The notes below the pieces were generated by a model. The model saw only the letters and a program-made list of their open reading frames with translations. It did no database searches and was not told where the DNA came from. The position numbers and the translations under genes were made by a program. From NCBI RefSeq assembly GCF_900129565.1, contig NZ_FQWD01000001.1, forward strand, positions 620,001-684,000: 64,000 bases of DNA, in the 5' to 3' direction. This document shows, one piece after another, positions 18,601 to 27,947 of the stretch. The stretch's first letter is position 1; the number at the start of each line of letters is the position of its first letter. Origin of the DNA: Marisediminitalea aggregata. GTDB lineage: Bacteria; Pseudomonadota; Gammaproteobacteria; Enterobacterales; Alteromonadaceae.

Positions 18601-20731
18601 CTTTCGCATCTGCATGAAATTCACCGCTTAGACCAAATTCACCTCGTACAATAATGGGCGCGCCACCTACAACTATTACTTTCACAAAGTTTTTACGTGC
18701 GAATTCGGTTTCTCCGTCGACTTTTCCGGCAGCATTTGCGGTGATGTCGAGCGTAAGTTCAACGTTTAAATTACCGTTAACTTTTGCGTGCGCACTTTTT
18801 AATTTTGCTCCTTTGAGAATTGCTGAAACATCCAGAGTAGGCTCGAACTTATAGCTTCCTGTTCCCGCAATAGTTATGTCTGCCGATTTTTCAATGCTTA
18901 ATGAAGAAGTTTTCGGTATATCTGTTTCACCAACATAAATTTTAACGCTGAGTAATGCAGTACTTGCATCACACAATATTTTGCAGTCGCGTTTTTGAAC
19001 AGTTGCTTTAAACACTGCAATGTAGGGTTGAGCATGATCGAAATCAATATCATCGGCGGTAGGGCTCCATATGAATAACAGGTCTTTTTTATTATTATCC
19101 GACCCTTGTGATACATTAGAAACAGTGATGTCATTTTCAGGGTTTGCTTTGGTATTATGGGAAATACGTTCTAAATCAAACTTCGATACTTCGTACTCAT
19201 CATTGATATCATTGATGACTCTTGCACTTACTTCAAACGTGTTGGTTACGTTTTCTCGGAATAGTACTTTGTACATTCCGCGGAGCATTAACTTACCCTC
19301 TTTGACTTCTTGAAACTCATCAGGAGCGGTTGATAACGTAGTTGCTGATGTTGTGCGGATGTTTATATTGTTTTGAGTCGTGTGTGAGAGCGTAAGCTGG
19401 CTTTGCTCCCACTCCAACGTATTTGTTGGGCTTACATTTTTCTGTGTCGGATTAAGTTTACCGTTCTTTTGTCGCTTTATGATTAAGCCTTGCGCTTTGA
19501 GTGAGTCGATATAACTGGAATCGACTGAGTCTACGTCGGGCACATCAATGAGTTTTATGGAAGTACTTAATGCTAACTCTTCATAAACCTGATTCAGGGA
19601 AGCTGGTGTGGTTTCGACCGAGATGCTATTTCCGGTTCTACTGACACTTGTTACTTCTCTTAATAGTCCGGTTTCTTGAGCTGACACTACAATGTCACCT
19701 ACGCCTGGCGTTTCATCTTCTTGCTCAACATCGTAGATTAATGTGTCTGTTGTAGCCGTTACATCGTTCACTTCTACGACCGTGTTAATAGTTGAAAGTA
19801 CAGGCGCCGCTGCCATTGTTTTGGCAGATAGCTTATTTGAAAAGCTACCATTACCTATTACATCTTCAGCCTTGATGACAAAGTAGTATGTTGTGTCAGG
19901 CGATAATCCTGAAATGTTGGTGCTCGCAATGCCGGTTACTTCTGCATATTTATCCGTTGGCGAGGGAGTGAAATTTGGTTTATCAGACACATAAATTTCA
20001 TACTTCAAATCATTTGGAGAGGTGAAGTTATCCGTAGTACTTAACCAATCAAGGCTAACTTCATTAGTGGATACACCTGTTCCACTGACAATTTTAACAT
20101 TTAGGGGAGGTTGCTCGTCATTGACGACCTTTATCGTAAGTGCATCGCTAACACTTTCACCTTTTATATCAGTTACAACAAGCTCTACAGTGTACTCAGT
20201 ATCTTCGTCTACTAGAGGAGCATCTATGGTAATTGCTGATGTCTGAGCATCGCTTATAACCAATTCTTCTCCAGATGTTTGCGTCCATTGATAAGTGAGT
20301 TTTTCATCTTCAGGATCTAACGCGTCAGCGGTCACAGTAACGCTGTTTTTTTCACCAACTGATATTTCTCCCAGCAGGCTTAGAACAGGCGCTTTATTTA
20401 TATAAACAAAGGTAACGGAAATACTGCAATCAGCGGTAATCGTTCCCGTTGTATATGTATTACCTTCCAGGCTTCCTCCGCAACCGTCCACGGACTCTAT
20501 TGAATAATCGCTATCCGGCGTTAAAACAAATTGGGCAGTTTCACCTTTAGTTACTTGCTCATTGAGAGAGGACACTGTGCCGCCTTCGGTGGCACTGACT
20601 GTTACTCGAAAAGTCGAAGGGGGGGAAATAGGCGTAGCTCCACCGTCGCCTCCGCCGCCCCCACAGGCTGCCAAAATCAATGAAAACGACGCAACCACCA
20701 GCATTGTTCTTATTCTATTTTTATACTTCAT
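15671..20731 (-). CDS. Giant multidomain lipoprotein (PKD, FN3, TSP3 calcium repeats, LamG)
   Basis: A 1686-residue secreted lipoprotein starting at ATG 20731 (MKYKNRIRTMLVVASFSLILAACGGGGG). After the lipobox come a beta-rich repeat with DGCGGSLEG (InlB-like), a PKD-like domain (PEDEKLTYQWTQTSG), an FN3 domain (YEIYVSDKPNF...TTYYFVIKAED), then some 600 residues I do not recognise. Next are thrombospondin-3-type calcium repeats (DKDNDGLSNIEEF, DSDDDGILDGWE, DSDEDGRTNLQEY), two PKD domains, a LamG/concanavalin domain (GLIAYYPFDGDAKDYSGNGNDA) and an unknown 170-residue tail. It is probably a cell-surface adhesin or glycan-binding protein. The gene is visibly richer in A and T than its neighbours, which suggests acquisition. 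Confidence 0.8.
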   Translation of the reverse strand: MKYKNRIRTMLVVASFSLILAACGGGGGDGGATPISPPSTFRVTVSATEGGTVSSLNEQVTKGETAQFVLTPDSDYSIESVDGCGGSLEGNTYTTGTITADCSISVTFVYINKAPVLSLLGEISVGEKNSVTVTADALDPEDEKLTYQWTQTSGEELVISDAQTSAITIDAPLVDEDTEYTVELVVTDIKGESVSDALTIKVVNDEQPPLNVKIVSGTGVSTNEVSLDWLSTTDNFTSPNDLKYEIYVSDKPNFTPSPTDKYAEVTGIASTNISGLSPDTTYYFVIKAEDVIGNGSFSNKLSAKTMAAAPVLSTINTVVEVNDVTATTDTLIYDVEQEDETPGVGDIVVSAQETGLLREVTSVSRTGNSISVETTPASLNQVYEELALSTSIKLIDVPDVDSVDSSYIDSLKAQGLIIKRQKNGKLNPTQKNVSPTNTLEWEQSQLTLSHTTQNNINIRTTSATTLSTAPDEFQEVKEGKLMLRGMYKVLFRENVTNTFEVSARVINDINDEYEVSKFDLERISHNTKANPENDITVSNVSQGSDNNKKDLLFIWSPTADDIDFDHAQPYIAVFKATVQKRDCKILCDASTALLSVKIYVGETDIPKTSSLSIEKSADITIAGTGSYKFEPTLDVSAILKGAKLKSAHAKVNGNLNVELTLDITANAAGKVDGETEFARKNFVKVIVVGGAPIIVRGEFGLSGEFHADAKAKLAIKQKVSFDYNITAGFEYDENGHRHVFNGEPTSANINLLGSAEAELYAELRLVPELQLYFYEVATAHVKVEPYLFGETKVQGVFEGNADLYTGGDFIADYGFDYLRTGVGMDLNVRAGLEVIEKSLIGWPSEDQNHFELFTILDKTPLYGLPEISVLDSYIAYPENSCEIEAVATVTPIPFPYSDEIDTFVDWDMESASWELFPIGDDDSAVNFYNINSKSYATVTVREPVLYKLRFSGHSELGAWANQFTDQYFDFTLNENGLPNYWASKYGLNDSTADKDNDGLSNIEEFNHCTWANDNDSDDDGILDGWEANNQLDPLTAGDSELDSDEDGRTNLQEYHDGTDPHQDDQNPPPVVDAGIDQVVSEGFIDLLGSFTDAGAKGTEASSIKWTQISGPETTVIVDDKLEGTFVPPVVQSDTVLTYQLEVVDSGGAKAVDTVDITVLATNEAPLADAGSDQTIIANDVVTLDGSLSTDLEDDSNNIPLLYKWNQIDASDYSVVLNDDSSTTPSFTAPDVAEETVLTFELTVTDSQQSSSSSTVDITVSPASIDLNRGLIAYYPFDGDAKDYSGNGNDAVTTQDIGYGAGLQGKAVTLNGTSDTIDAGNIQINNEGITLSIWVKLNPGEIKSSGQSTVFFDKHQSFHFVIYDNELQFSIGSGEENKLRSAQLPNENVWTHLAASYDGKQMRLFINGSQVATKEIQSEISLSNYSLYIASDETANFVYLGGNVDNVRIYDRALHYSEIQNLFDFDQKKEGAEYISKIDKEFWFAAKDMTPNTEMWDTIAISEEKTTMWVDDYQNGTNLYSVGMYPVENKFLQITRIVKHHWRTSSANPTAYLFQTDDAKRRGFDESNDELYCGIRFKVKTSHYGNSHWMQFDRNDTGVPLETRCTHYAYVDYVTETITYDPSNGDFVFEGPGAFEQWSCLPLEKNFIRVRLNTGTGYRMASGGSVVKSSTDIFNIEIKWVDEMPSL

Positions 20732-21151
20732 TGAGATATCCGTATTTGTTCTTGTAACACTTCCGTACCACGTTTGTGCTTTTACTTTTGTGCTTTCAGA
20801 GCTATTTAACTGCGCCATAATCTACTCAAAGAAGCCGACGTAGTAACGCTGTATTTCCCAAAGTAGTTAGTCTTACATTAAATATTTCCTTCTTTATACG
20901 ACTACAAATCCCGCCATCATTCAACGGCAAAATAACATAAAAATCATACTTTTATACTAAAGTAGGGATTTGGGAATATTATGGGAACAATTTGGGAATA
21001 GTGTGTTACTTTAACTTTTACAATAATAATTACGTTTCCGTAAATTGCGATTCCCAACCTTAGTCGTAATAGCTCGTTTATCGAATTTTAAAATGGATTG
21101 TGGGGTTGTGTTTAGTAATGGGACACACATTCAGACAAGGAGTTTGGTTGT
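20732..21151. promoter_or_regulatory. Divergent control region with repeated TTTGGGAA motifs
   Basis: This 420-base A+T-rich region separates the giant lipoprotein gene from the HTH gene. TTTGGGAATA occurs at 20969-20978 and again at 20991-21000, 22 bases apart (about two helical turns), with ATGGGAAC between them at 20981-20988. Inverted copies TTTCCCAAA (20854-20862) and ATTCCCAA (21050-21057) flank them. These are candidate operator sites for the neighbouring HTH protein. Confidence 0.45.
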
Positions 21152-22015
21152 ATGCCTGAAGAACAAAAAAGCGCAAATCTAAAAACGCTAATCAAAGAAA
21201 TTGGCAATAAAAAAGGCATGAAGATAAAGGAGGTATATGCGCATTTCGGAATGTCATCCTCTGCCTACTACCGAACATTCGAAGGCCCACTGAACGAAAA
21301 AATTGCTGAAAAGATAGCAGACTTCTTACAACTCCCGGTGGAAACTGTTTATCAATTACATCAACCGGACTCCAGCCAGCCAATCCCCACTATCGAACAA
21401 CTTCTGGAATTAAACGCGCCAGACCAACCTACCGACTCAACCGCACTGAATGTTAATGCTCAAAAGAACACATCTTCGCAAAGCAAAACACGCAATGCCA
21501 AGGTCGCGCTATTTGTCGTTTTCTGCTTTTCGCTAATGGGTCTTGGTGCGTACAGCCTACTCCCTTTGAATGAGCACACTGCGGAATTTCATGGCCAGGG
21601 GGTAGATTTCAGTTTATCCGCCATGGATGGGATAAATGATTTTCACGTGGCAATGTACCACTATGAATTCGACAACATTAAAGTTGCCATTCAGGATGAC
21701 CACATCAATATTACCGCCGACATTCACACGCATAGCACGTTTGAACCTGCACTTAGCTATTTCGCACGCTTTGTTGCCAGTGGGGATTACCTCAACGGGT
21801 ATGCCGCGGTCAATTATCAGATGATTGCCGAGCCCAATAAAGAAGTGTGGATTGGTGTAATGATGCTAAGAATTGGTACCACAGGTCACGCAACTGGCTA
21901 CTGGCTTACGGCACATCACGATAGTCCCTCTCCCCATGAAGGGCCTTTTGCTTTTGGTAATGTCAATTTAGAACGTCTGCAAAGCAAAATAAATGAGGCA
22001 ATCAGCGAAGAGTAG
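21152..22015 (+). CDS. Membrane-anchored HTH protein with periplasmic domain
   Basis: A 287-residue protein that I cannot place in a named family. Residues about 10-70 look like an XRE-type helix-turn-helix (MKIKEVYAHFGMSSSAYYRTF, then AEKIADFLQLPVETVYQL). A polar linker rich in Gln, Asn and Ser leads to one membrane helix near residues 118-138 (VALFVVFCFSLMGLGAYSLL); the remaining 150 residues should be periplasmic. The layout resembles one-component membrane regulators of the ToxR/CadC kind in principle, but the DNA-binding fold is different. AAGGAG lies eight bases before the ATG. It is divergent from the giant lipoprotein gene, which it may control. Confidence 0.6.
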   Translation: MPEEQKSANLKTLIKEIGNKKGMKIKEVYAHFGMSSSAYYRTFEGPLNEKIAEKIADFLQLPVETVYQLHQPDSSQPIPTIEQLLELNAPDQPTDSTALNVNAQKNTSSQSKTRNAKVALFVVFCFSLMGLGAYSLLPLNEHTAEFHGQGVDFSLSAMDGINDFHVAMYHYEFDNIKVAIQDDHINITADIHTHSTFEPALSYFARFVASGDYLNGYAAVNYQMIAEPNKEVWIGVMMLRIGTTGHATGYWLTAHHDSPSPHEGPFAFGNVNLERLQSKINEAISEE

Positions 22016-22093
22016 TCCCGCTCTGGGGTAAGCAACCAAATAGTGTTTGTATGTTCCAGCCATATCCAGCAGTGCCATTGTTTGGCGCGAAAT

Positions 22094-22125
22094 AAAAAAG
22101 GCACTCCGAAGAGTGCCTTTCTTTA
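22094..22125. terminator. Bidirectional terminator between the HTH gene and groEL
   Basis: AAAGGCACTC (22097-22106), tetraloop CGAA, GAGTGCCTTT (22111-22120): a perfect 10-bp stem with A-run on the left and TTTCTTT on the right. It serves the convergent HTH and groEL genes. Confidence 0.85.
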
Positions 22126-22147
22126 AAGCGTTAAGCTTGTGGGTGGC

Positions 22148-23806
<1,659 letters not shown>

Positions 23807-23827
23807 TCAATTCGGTTAAACGGTTTA

Positions 23828-24118
23828 TTACTCTACGATTGCCAGAATGTCGCTTTCGCTCATGATGAGCACTTCTTCGCCATCCAGCTTCTCGGTTTTT
23901 ACGCCGTAACCGTCGTTGAAAATAACGGTGTCGCCGACTTTTACGTCTAACGCTTTCACTTCGCCATTCTCCAGAATGCGACCGTTACCCACAGCGACGA
24001 TTTCACCGCGAGTCGATTTTTCTGCCGCAGAACCGGTCAATACGATACCGCCAGCAGATTTGCTTTCTTGCTCTGCGCGCTTGACGATAACGCGATCGTG
24101 TAAAGGACGAATTGCCAT
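23828..24118 (-). CDS. groES: Co-chaperonin GroES
   Basis: The 10-kDa lid of the GroEL chamber. The 96-residue protein starts at ATG 24118 ([14 protein letters not shown]), with AGGAG eight bases upstream; a TTG two codons earlier is less likely. The mobile loop with [19 protein letters not shown], the [11 protein letters not shown] block and the C-terminal [13 protein letters not shown] are all present. First gene of the groESL operon. Upstream on this strand is a sigma32-type promoter. Confidence 0.98.
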   Translation of the reverse strand: MAIRPLHDRVIVKRAEQESKSAGGIVLTGSAAEKSTRGEIVAVGNGRILENGEVKALDVKVGDTVIFNDGYGVKTEKLDGEEVLIMSESDILAIVE

Positions 24119-24237
24119 TTTCAAATCTCCTGAATAATCTAACTATTCAATTTTTGTGATTAGCCGACGTACACATTGGTCATACGCCGTTTGCCTAGTT
24201 TGACCCTGATGGGCCGTAAAATTGTTACTGCGTGGTT

Positions 24238-24270
24238 AAATGGGGGAGTACCCAGACAAGATCAAGGGGT
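24238..24270 (-). promoter_or_regulatory. Heat-shock (sigma32-type) promoter of groESL
   Basis: On the minus strand, ACCCCTTGAT (24270-24261) and CCCCCATTT (24246-24238) stand 14 bases apart, close to the sigma32 pattern CTTGAA-N13-15-CCCCATnT. The -10 box is about 120 bases before the groES start. No CIRCE element (the HrcA operator) was seen, so control is probably by sigma32 alone. Confidence 0.75.
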
Positions 24271-24275
24271 TTATT

Positions 24276-24300
24276 AAAAAAAATTTGAAAATTTTTTTTT
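24276..24300. repeat. A/T inverted repeat just upstream of the groES -35 box
   Basis: AAAAAAAATTT (24276-24286) and AAATTTTTTTT (24289-24299) form a near-perfect A/T palindrome directly upstream of the heat-shock -35 element. It may act as an UP element for groESL, or as the U-run part of a terminator for the preceding pectinesterase operon. Confidence 0.5.
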
Positions 24301-24365
24301 GCCTGAGAGTGGCATGTGATGAAAATAACGCCAGGGCTGGAAATCTCTGGCCCCAGCGATATGAA

Positions 24366-25529
24366 TTACTGAATTAACAAGCGATGCGCTTGTCTGGACA
24401 ACGTAGTGGGTGTCCAGTCATTCAGTGCTTTTTCTTTTGTATACAGAGGCAGATCTGCCATGGATATTTGCGGTCTGTCGGTATTGCTGTGTGCGCCAGG
24501 CCCATAACTGCCAAACTCACTAAATCGCGCGTCGGTTAACGGCATAAAGCGTTTGCGAGAACCGTCTTTGGCGGTGCCGCCCATACTGCTCCAACCAACC
24601 TGCGCAATGTGGCCATCCATAAAGGTATTGATGAAGGTGCTTTTACCAATGGCATTGGGGTTGGCATAACGCCCGTCATCAAAGGTGGTGGTGGGGTGCC
24701 AGGGGCGGCCCAGGGGCACACTGTTGTCGGGCACACCAATCTCTCGCAGCAATCGGCAGTTCAGGAAGGTAAAACCATACTCCTGTTCAATCAGCGTGCT
24801 GGGAGCGGTCACATACCCGGTAAACGTCATTGGATGCGCTCTTGGTCGGGAAATCACATCGGTATATTCGAACAGCATGTTACCTGCACCAAATATAAAG
24901 TCCACATGCCCGGCAATTTCGCTGTCCAGAACATAGGTTCTGCCCGATTGAGCGTAAAGTGTATCCTGATAACCCAGCAAGGTTACGCGTTGCAGCACAG
25001 TGCGGTCAGCTTGCTCTGCAATTTTAAGCGCGACGGCCTGGGTACCTCGAATTTTATCCGGGTGGCCCTTAGGCAGCTTATCGTCTGCCGGATAGTCGTA
25101 GGTATTTTCAATCGTTAAATCAAACAAACTGACGTCGGGCGCCAACACCTCCACCACGGCCGTTCGAAACGTTCCCCAGGTTTCCTCACTTCCCGGTGCT
25201 ACAGGCTCACCTGCATAACGGGCGTAAGCAATGGTTGTGTTGCGTTTACCGCTGCCGACAAGTCGAATACCCGGCTTATTAATAATGACCCGCTCTTCAA
25301 ATACTCCGGGGCCGATGAATATCGTCCAGGGTTTCCCGTCCGGGGCGGCGTCGATAGCCGCTTGTATCGATGTAAATGCATTGTCACTCTGTGCGCTTAG
25401 CACGCGAGCGTCAATGCGATCCACCGGTTGGCCGGGCGGCGTTGCGCACCCACCCAGTAGCGTTGCGCACCCGCCCAGAAGCGTGGCGCATAAGGCCAGT
25501 ATCCTGAACAGTCTTCCCCGTACTCCCAT
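24366..25529 (-). CDS. Pectin methylesterase (CE8), lipoprotein
   Basis: Removes methyl esters from pectin so that galacturonases can act. A carbohydrate esterase family 8 beta-helix protein of 387 residues, with the active-site set complete: GYQDT (catalytic Asp189), DFIFG (Asp210) and LGRPW (Arg275), plus TGYVTAPS. The signal peptide carries a lipobox, and that region is duplicated: CATLLGG occurs twice in tandem (Cys14, Cys21) before CATPPG (Cys28), so more than one cysteine could be lipidated. Last gene of the GH105-GH43-esterase-GH28-PME operon; its ATG is one base after the GH28 stop. Confidence 0.92.
   Translation of the reverse strand: MGVRGRLFRILALCATLLGGCATLLGGCATPPGQPVDRIDARVLSAQSDNAFTSIQAAIDAAPDGKPWTIFIGPGVFEERVIINKPGIRLVGSGKRNTTIAYARYAGEPVAPGSEETWGTFRTAVVEVLAPDVSLFDLTIENTYDYPADDKLPKGHPDKIRGTQAVALKIAEQADRTVLQRVTLLGYQDTLYAQSGRTYVLDSEIAGHVDFIFGAGNMLFEYTDVISRPRAHPMTFTGYVTAPSTLIEQEYGFTFLNCRLLREIGVPDNSVPLGRPWHPTTTFDDGRYANPNAIGKSTFINTFMDGHIAQVGWSSMGGTAKDGSRKRFMPLTDARFSEFGSYGPGAHSNTDRPQISMADLPLYTKEKALNDWTPTTLSRQAHRLLIQ
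25439..25490 (-). repeat. 21-bp tandem repeat in the pectinesterase signal region
   Basis: Units 25439-25459 and 25460-25480 are identical except at two positions, and a third partial unit follows to 25490. The repeat is in frame and encodes the doubled CATLLGG lipobox segment, an apparent slippage duplication. Confidence 0.8.
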
Positions 25530-25530
25530 G

Positions 25531-26961
25531 TTAGATCACCACCGCTTTACCGTTGATAACGATATTCTCCTGCGTGACCTCGGCGACATTCTCAATCACA
25601 GAGTCCTTTTCCGCTTTCTCGATCGTGATATTTTTCAGCGACACGCCGGTGATAGGCGTATGAGGATACCCGCGCATCATGAAGGCACGCTTAGCTTCCA
25701 CTACATGCAGATTTTCAATGGAGATGGCTTCCAGGGCAGGCATAAACTGGCCCACATCGCCTTCTTCATAATAAAAGTTGATCACGATGGCATCTTTTAC
25801 CTTACCAATGCGCAAATGACGGTAGTTCAGGTTTTGTAAATGCCCGCCGCGTATGGAATTGGTTTTAATGCGAATTCCCCGGTCTAGATCCGGGCTGCTC
25901 ATTTCGCAGTGCTGAGCATACAGGTTTTTTACCCCGCCAGAGATCTCACTGCCAATCACCACACCGCCGTGTCCGGCTTTCATTTGGCAAGCATTGATCA
26001 GAATGTTTTCACACGGCGCGCCCACTCTGCGACCATCGGCATTGCGGCCTGACTTGATTGCAATGCAGTCATCGCCAGTATCGAACACACAGTTTTCTAT
26101 GAGCACGTCTTTACAACTCTCCGGGTCGCACCCGTCGGAGTTTGGTCCGTGGCTGTCACAGTGAACGCCGGTTACCGTTACGTTTTCACACAACACCGGG
26201 TTGACCAACCAGAACGGTGAATTCTTGATGGTAACGCCTTCAATAAGCACGTTTTTGCATTTATAGGGCTGAATAAATGGCGGACGCAGGTAGTTTTCAT
26301 CGAACACACGCTGGGCTACCGGCACCTGGTCTTCTGCCATTTGGCGTAACACATCGCGGGTAAACTTCTGGTTTTCAACCGGGTGGTCGCCCCAGTCTGC
26401 CTCTTTCCATTTGCCTTTCCAGGGCCACCACTGGGTTGGGCTACCGCCACCTTCCAGCGTGCCTTTACCTGTAATGGCTACATTGGTTTGTTCGTACGCA
26501 TAAATAAGCGGCGAATATCCCATGAGTTCCGTGCCTTCCCAGCGGGTGAACACGTAGGGTTTGTACAGTTCTGGTTCCGGGATGAAGTGCAGCGTAGCGC
26601 CTTCCTCAATATGCAAATTAATATTGGATTTGAGGTGAACCGGACCAGTGTAAAACTCGCCTTTCGGCACGACTACACGGCCACCGCCTTGCTTTGCGAT
26701 TGCATCAATCGCGGCGTGAATGGCGTCACTGACATTCTCGCCACTGCCCGCTTTGGCGCCGTATTCGGTAATCACCGCACTGCGAGATGGAAAGCTTGGC
26801 GGCACAATACGCGCTCGGATGGCGTTGGCCTGATCGTTCCAGGCAAAATCACTGTTAGCAGAAGGACTGCCTGTACAACCCGACATTGTCAGCGCGCCCA
26901 TGGCGGCTGAGCCTGTACCCATTAGTTTTAATAAAGACCGACGGTTCATCGACATAGTCAC
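25531..26961 (-). CDS. Polygalacturonase (GH28), Tat-type lipoprotein
   Basis: Hydrolyses the galacturonan backbone of pectin, releasing galacturonate; the fold and length (476 residues) fit bacterial exo-acting GH28 enzymes. The catalytic blocks are all present: NSDGCDP (274-280), GDDC (296-299), GHGG (330-333) and RIK (364-366). The N-terminus has a twin-arginine motif (MNRRSLLKLMG) followed by a lipobox, LTMSGC, so it should be exported folded and lipidated. The GTG at 26961 overlaps the stop of the preceding esterase gene; the ATG at 26955 is an alternative start. Fourth gene of the pectinase operon. Confidence 0.92.
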   Translation of the reverse strand: MTMSMNRRSLLKLMGTGSAAMGALTMSGCTGSPSANSDFAWNDQANAIRARIVPPSFPSRSAVITEYGAKAGSGENVSDAIHAAIDAIAKQGGGRVVVPKGEFYTGPVHLKSNINLHIEEGATLHFIPEPELYKPYVFTRWEGTELMGYSPLIYAYEQTNVAITGKGTLEGGGSPTQWWPWKGKWKEADWGDHPVENQKFTRDVLRQMAEDQVPVAQRVFDENYLRPPFIQPYKCKNVLIEGVTIKNSPFWLVNPVLCENVTVTGVHCDSHGPNSDGCDPESCKDVLIENCVFDTGDDCIAIKSGRNADGRRVGAPCENILINACQMKAGHGGVVIGSEISGGVKNLYAQHCEMSSPDLDRGIRIKTNSIRGGHLQNLNYRHLRIGKVKDAIVINFYYEEGDVGQFMPALEAISIENLHVVEAKRAFMMRGYPHTPITGVSLKNITIEKAEKDSVIENVAEVTQENIVINGKAVVI

Positions 26962-27941
26962 TGCGGTACTCCTTGCGTTGCGACACGCTGTAAAAAGGTA
27001 TGAATGGTTTGTGTTGTCTGGCTCAGGTACGGCTCAAACAACCAAAACGTATGAATAGTGGGCGGTAGCATGACAAATTCGTAATCGATACCGTATTGGT
27101 TAAGCGCTTTGCCTACCGCTTCATGCCCTGCCGTAAAGCGCACCTGGCCACTGCTGATCACCAGTGTGGGTGGGGCATTATTGTGCACATGGGTAGCAGC
27201 AGACGCTTCTTTCCAGCGCGCTGGCATAGACTGATAGTCGCCGCCCAGCCACAAGGCAGCAGCAGACGTCGCTTTGCGTTTGTCTTCAAATTGCAGCGCC
27301 AGTGGTGTAGTGAAATCCAGCACGCCGTCCAAATCAATAACGGCATTAACACGAGGGTCAGCGTCCTGATGCGGATTAAAAAGCGGCAAGTGTGCGGTAA
27401 AGCCCGCCAACGCGGCCATTTGACCACCGGAAGAACCACCACCGATGGCGACTCTGTCTGGATTGATCATCAATGTTTCGCTATTCACTTTGACCCACAG
27501 CACTGCATCTACTATATCCAGCATGCCAGCCGGGTATTGGGCTTCAATCGACAGGCGATATTCCGGAGTAAATACGGTGTAGCCAAGCTGAGCCAGTTTA
27601 TTAGCCAACGGATAAAAATGGGACTTATTGCCTGCGCGCCAACCACCGCCGTGAATCAGCACAATCGCCTGACCATTGTGATTTTCAGCTGAAGGAAAAA
27701 ACGTGTCTATGTGCAAATCGCGATTGCCCAGCGATTTGTAGGGCCGTTCAAATTCTGCGGCCTGCCCTTCCCGGTACTGCAATACCGGCCATTTCAGTTC
27801 AGGGTGTTTAGGTTTATAGCGCGCAAAGCGTTCACCCGGCGTATAGCCGTCATCCACCTGGAAAGTCGTTTCTTTTGCCAGTGCCGTTGTACTCAGCATG
27901 GAACAAAGTAAAAGAAACAGGGAAACGCGTTTCAGGTTCAT
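26958..27941 (-). CDS. Alpha/beta-hydrolase esterase, secreted (probable pectin-linked esterase)
   Basis: A 327-residue alpha/beta-hydrolase with a Sec signal peptide (LFLLLCSMLSTTALA). It shows the oxyanion-hole motif HGGGWRAG near residues 97-104 and the nucleophile elbow GGGSSGGQMAAL; IHTFW near the C-terminus holds the likely catalytic His. The usual Asp-containing segment before it (often HGDxD) reads instead ISSGQVRFTAGHEAV, so the acid residue is unclear. Related proteins are often acetyl- or feruloyl-esterases of plant polysaccharides, and the operon position between GH43 and GH28 supports a role in removing pectin side groups. The true substrate is inferred. Confidence 0.75.
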   Translation of the reverse strand: MNLKRVSLFLLLCSMLSTTALAKETTFQVDDGYTPGERFARYKPKHPELKWPVLQYREGQAAEFERPYKSLGNRDLHIDTFFPSAENHNGQAIVLIHGGGWRAGNKSHFYPLANKLAQLGYTVFTPEYRLSIEAQYPAGMLDIVDAVLWVKVNSETLMINPDRVAIGGGSSGGQMAALAGFTAHLPLFNPHQDADPRVNAVIDLDGVLDFTTPLALQFEDKRKATSAAALWLGGDYQSMPARWKEASAATHVHNNAPPTLVISSGQVRFTAGHEAVGKALNQYGIDYEFVMLPPTIHTFWLFEPYLSQTTQTIHTFLQRVATQGVPQ

Positions 27942-27947
27942 ACGTGA

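Noticed and set aside
25419-25435. TCCACCGGTTGG in the pectinesterase gene as a fifth operator
   Set aside because: Only the ACCGGT core matches; the arms do not, and it is inside coding sequence.
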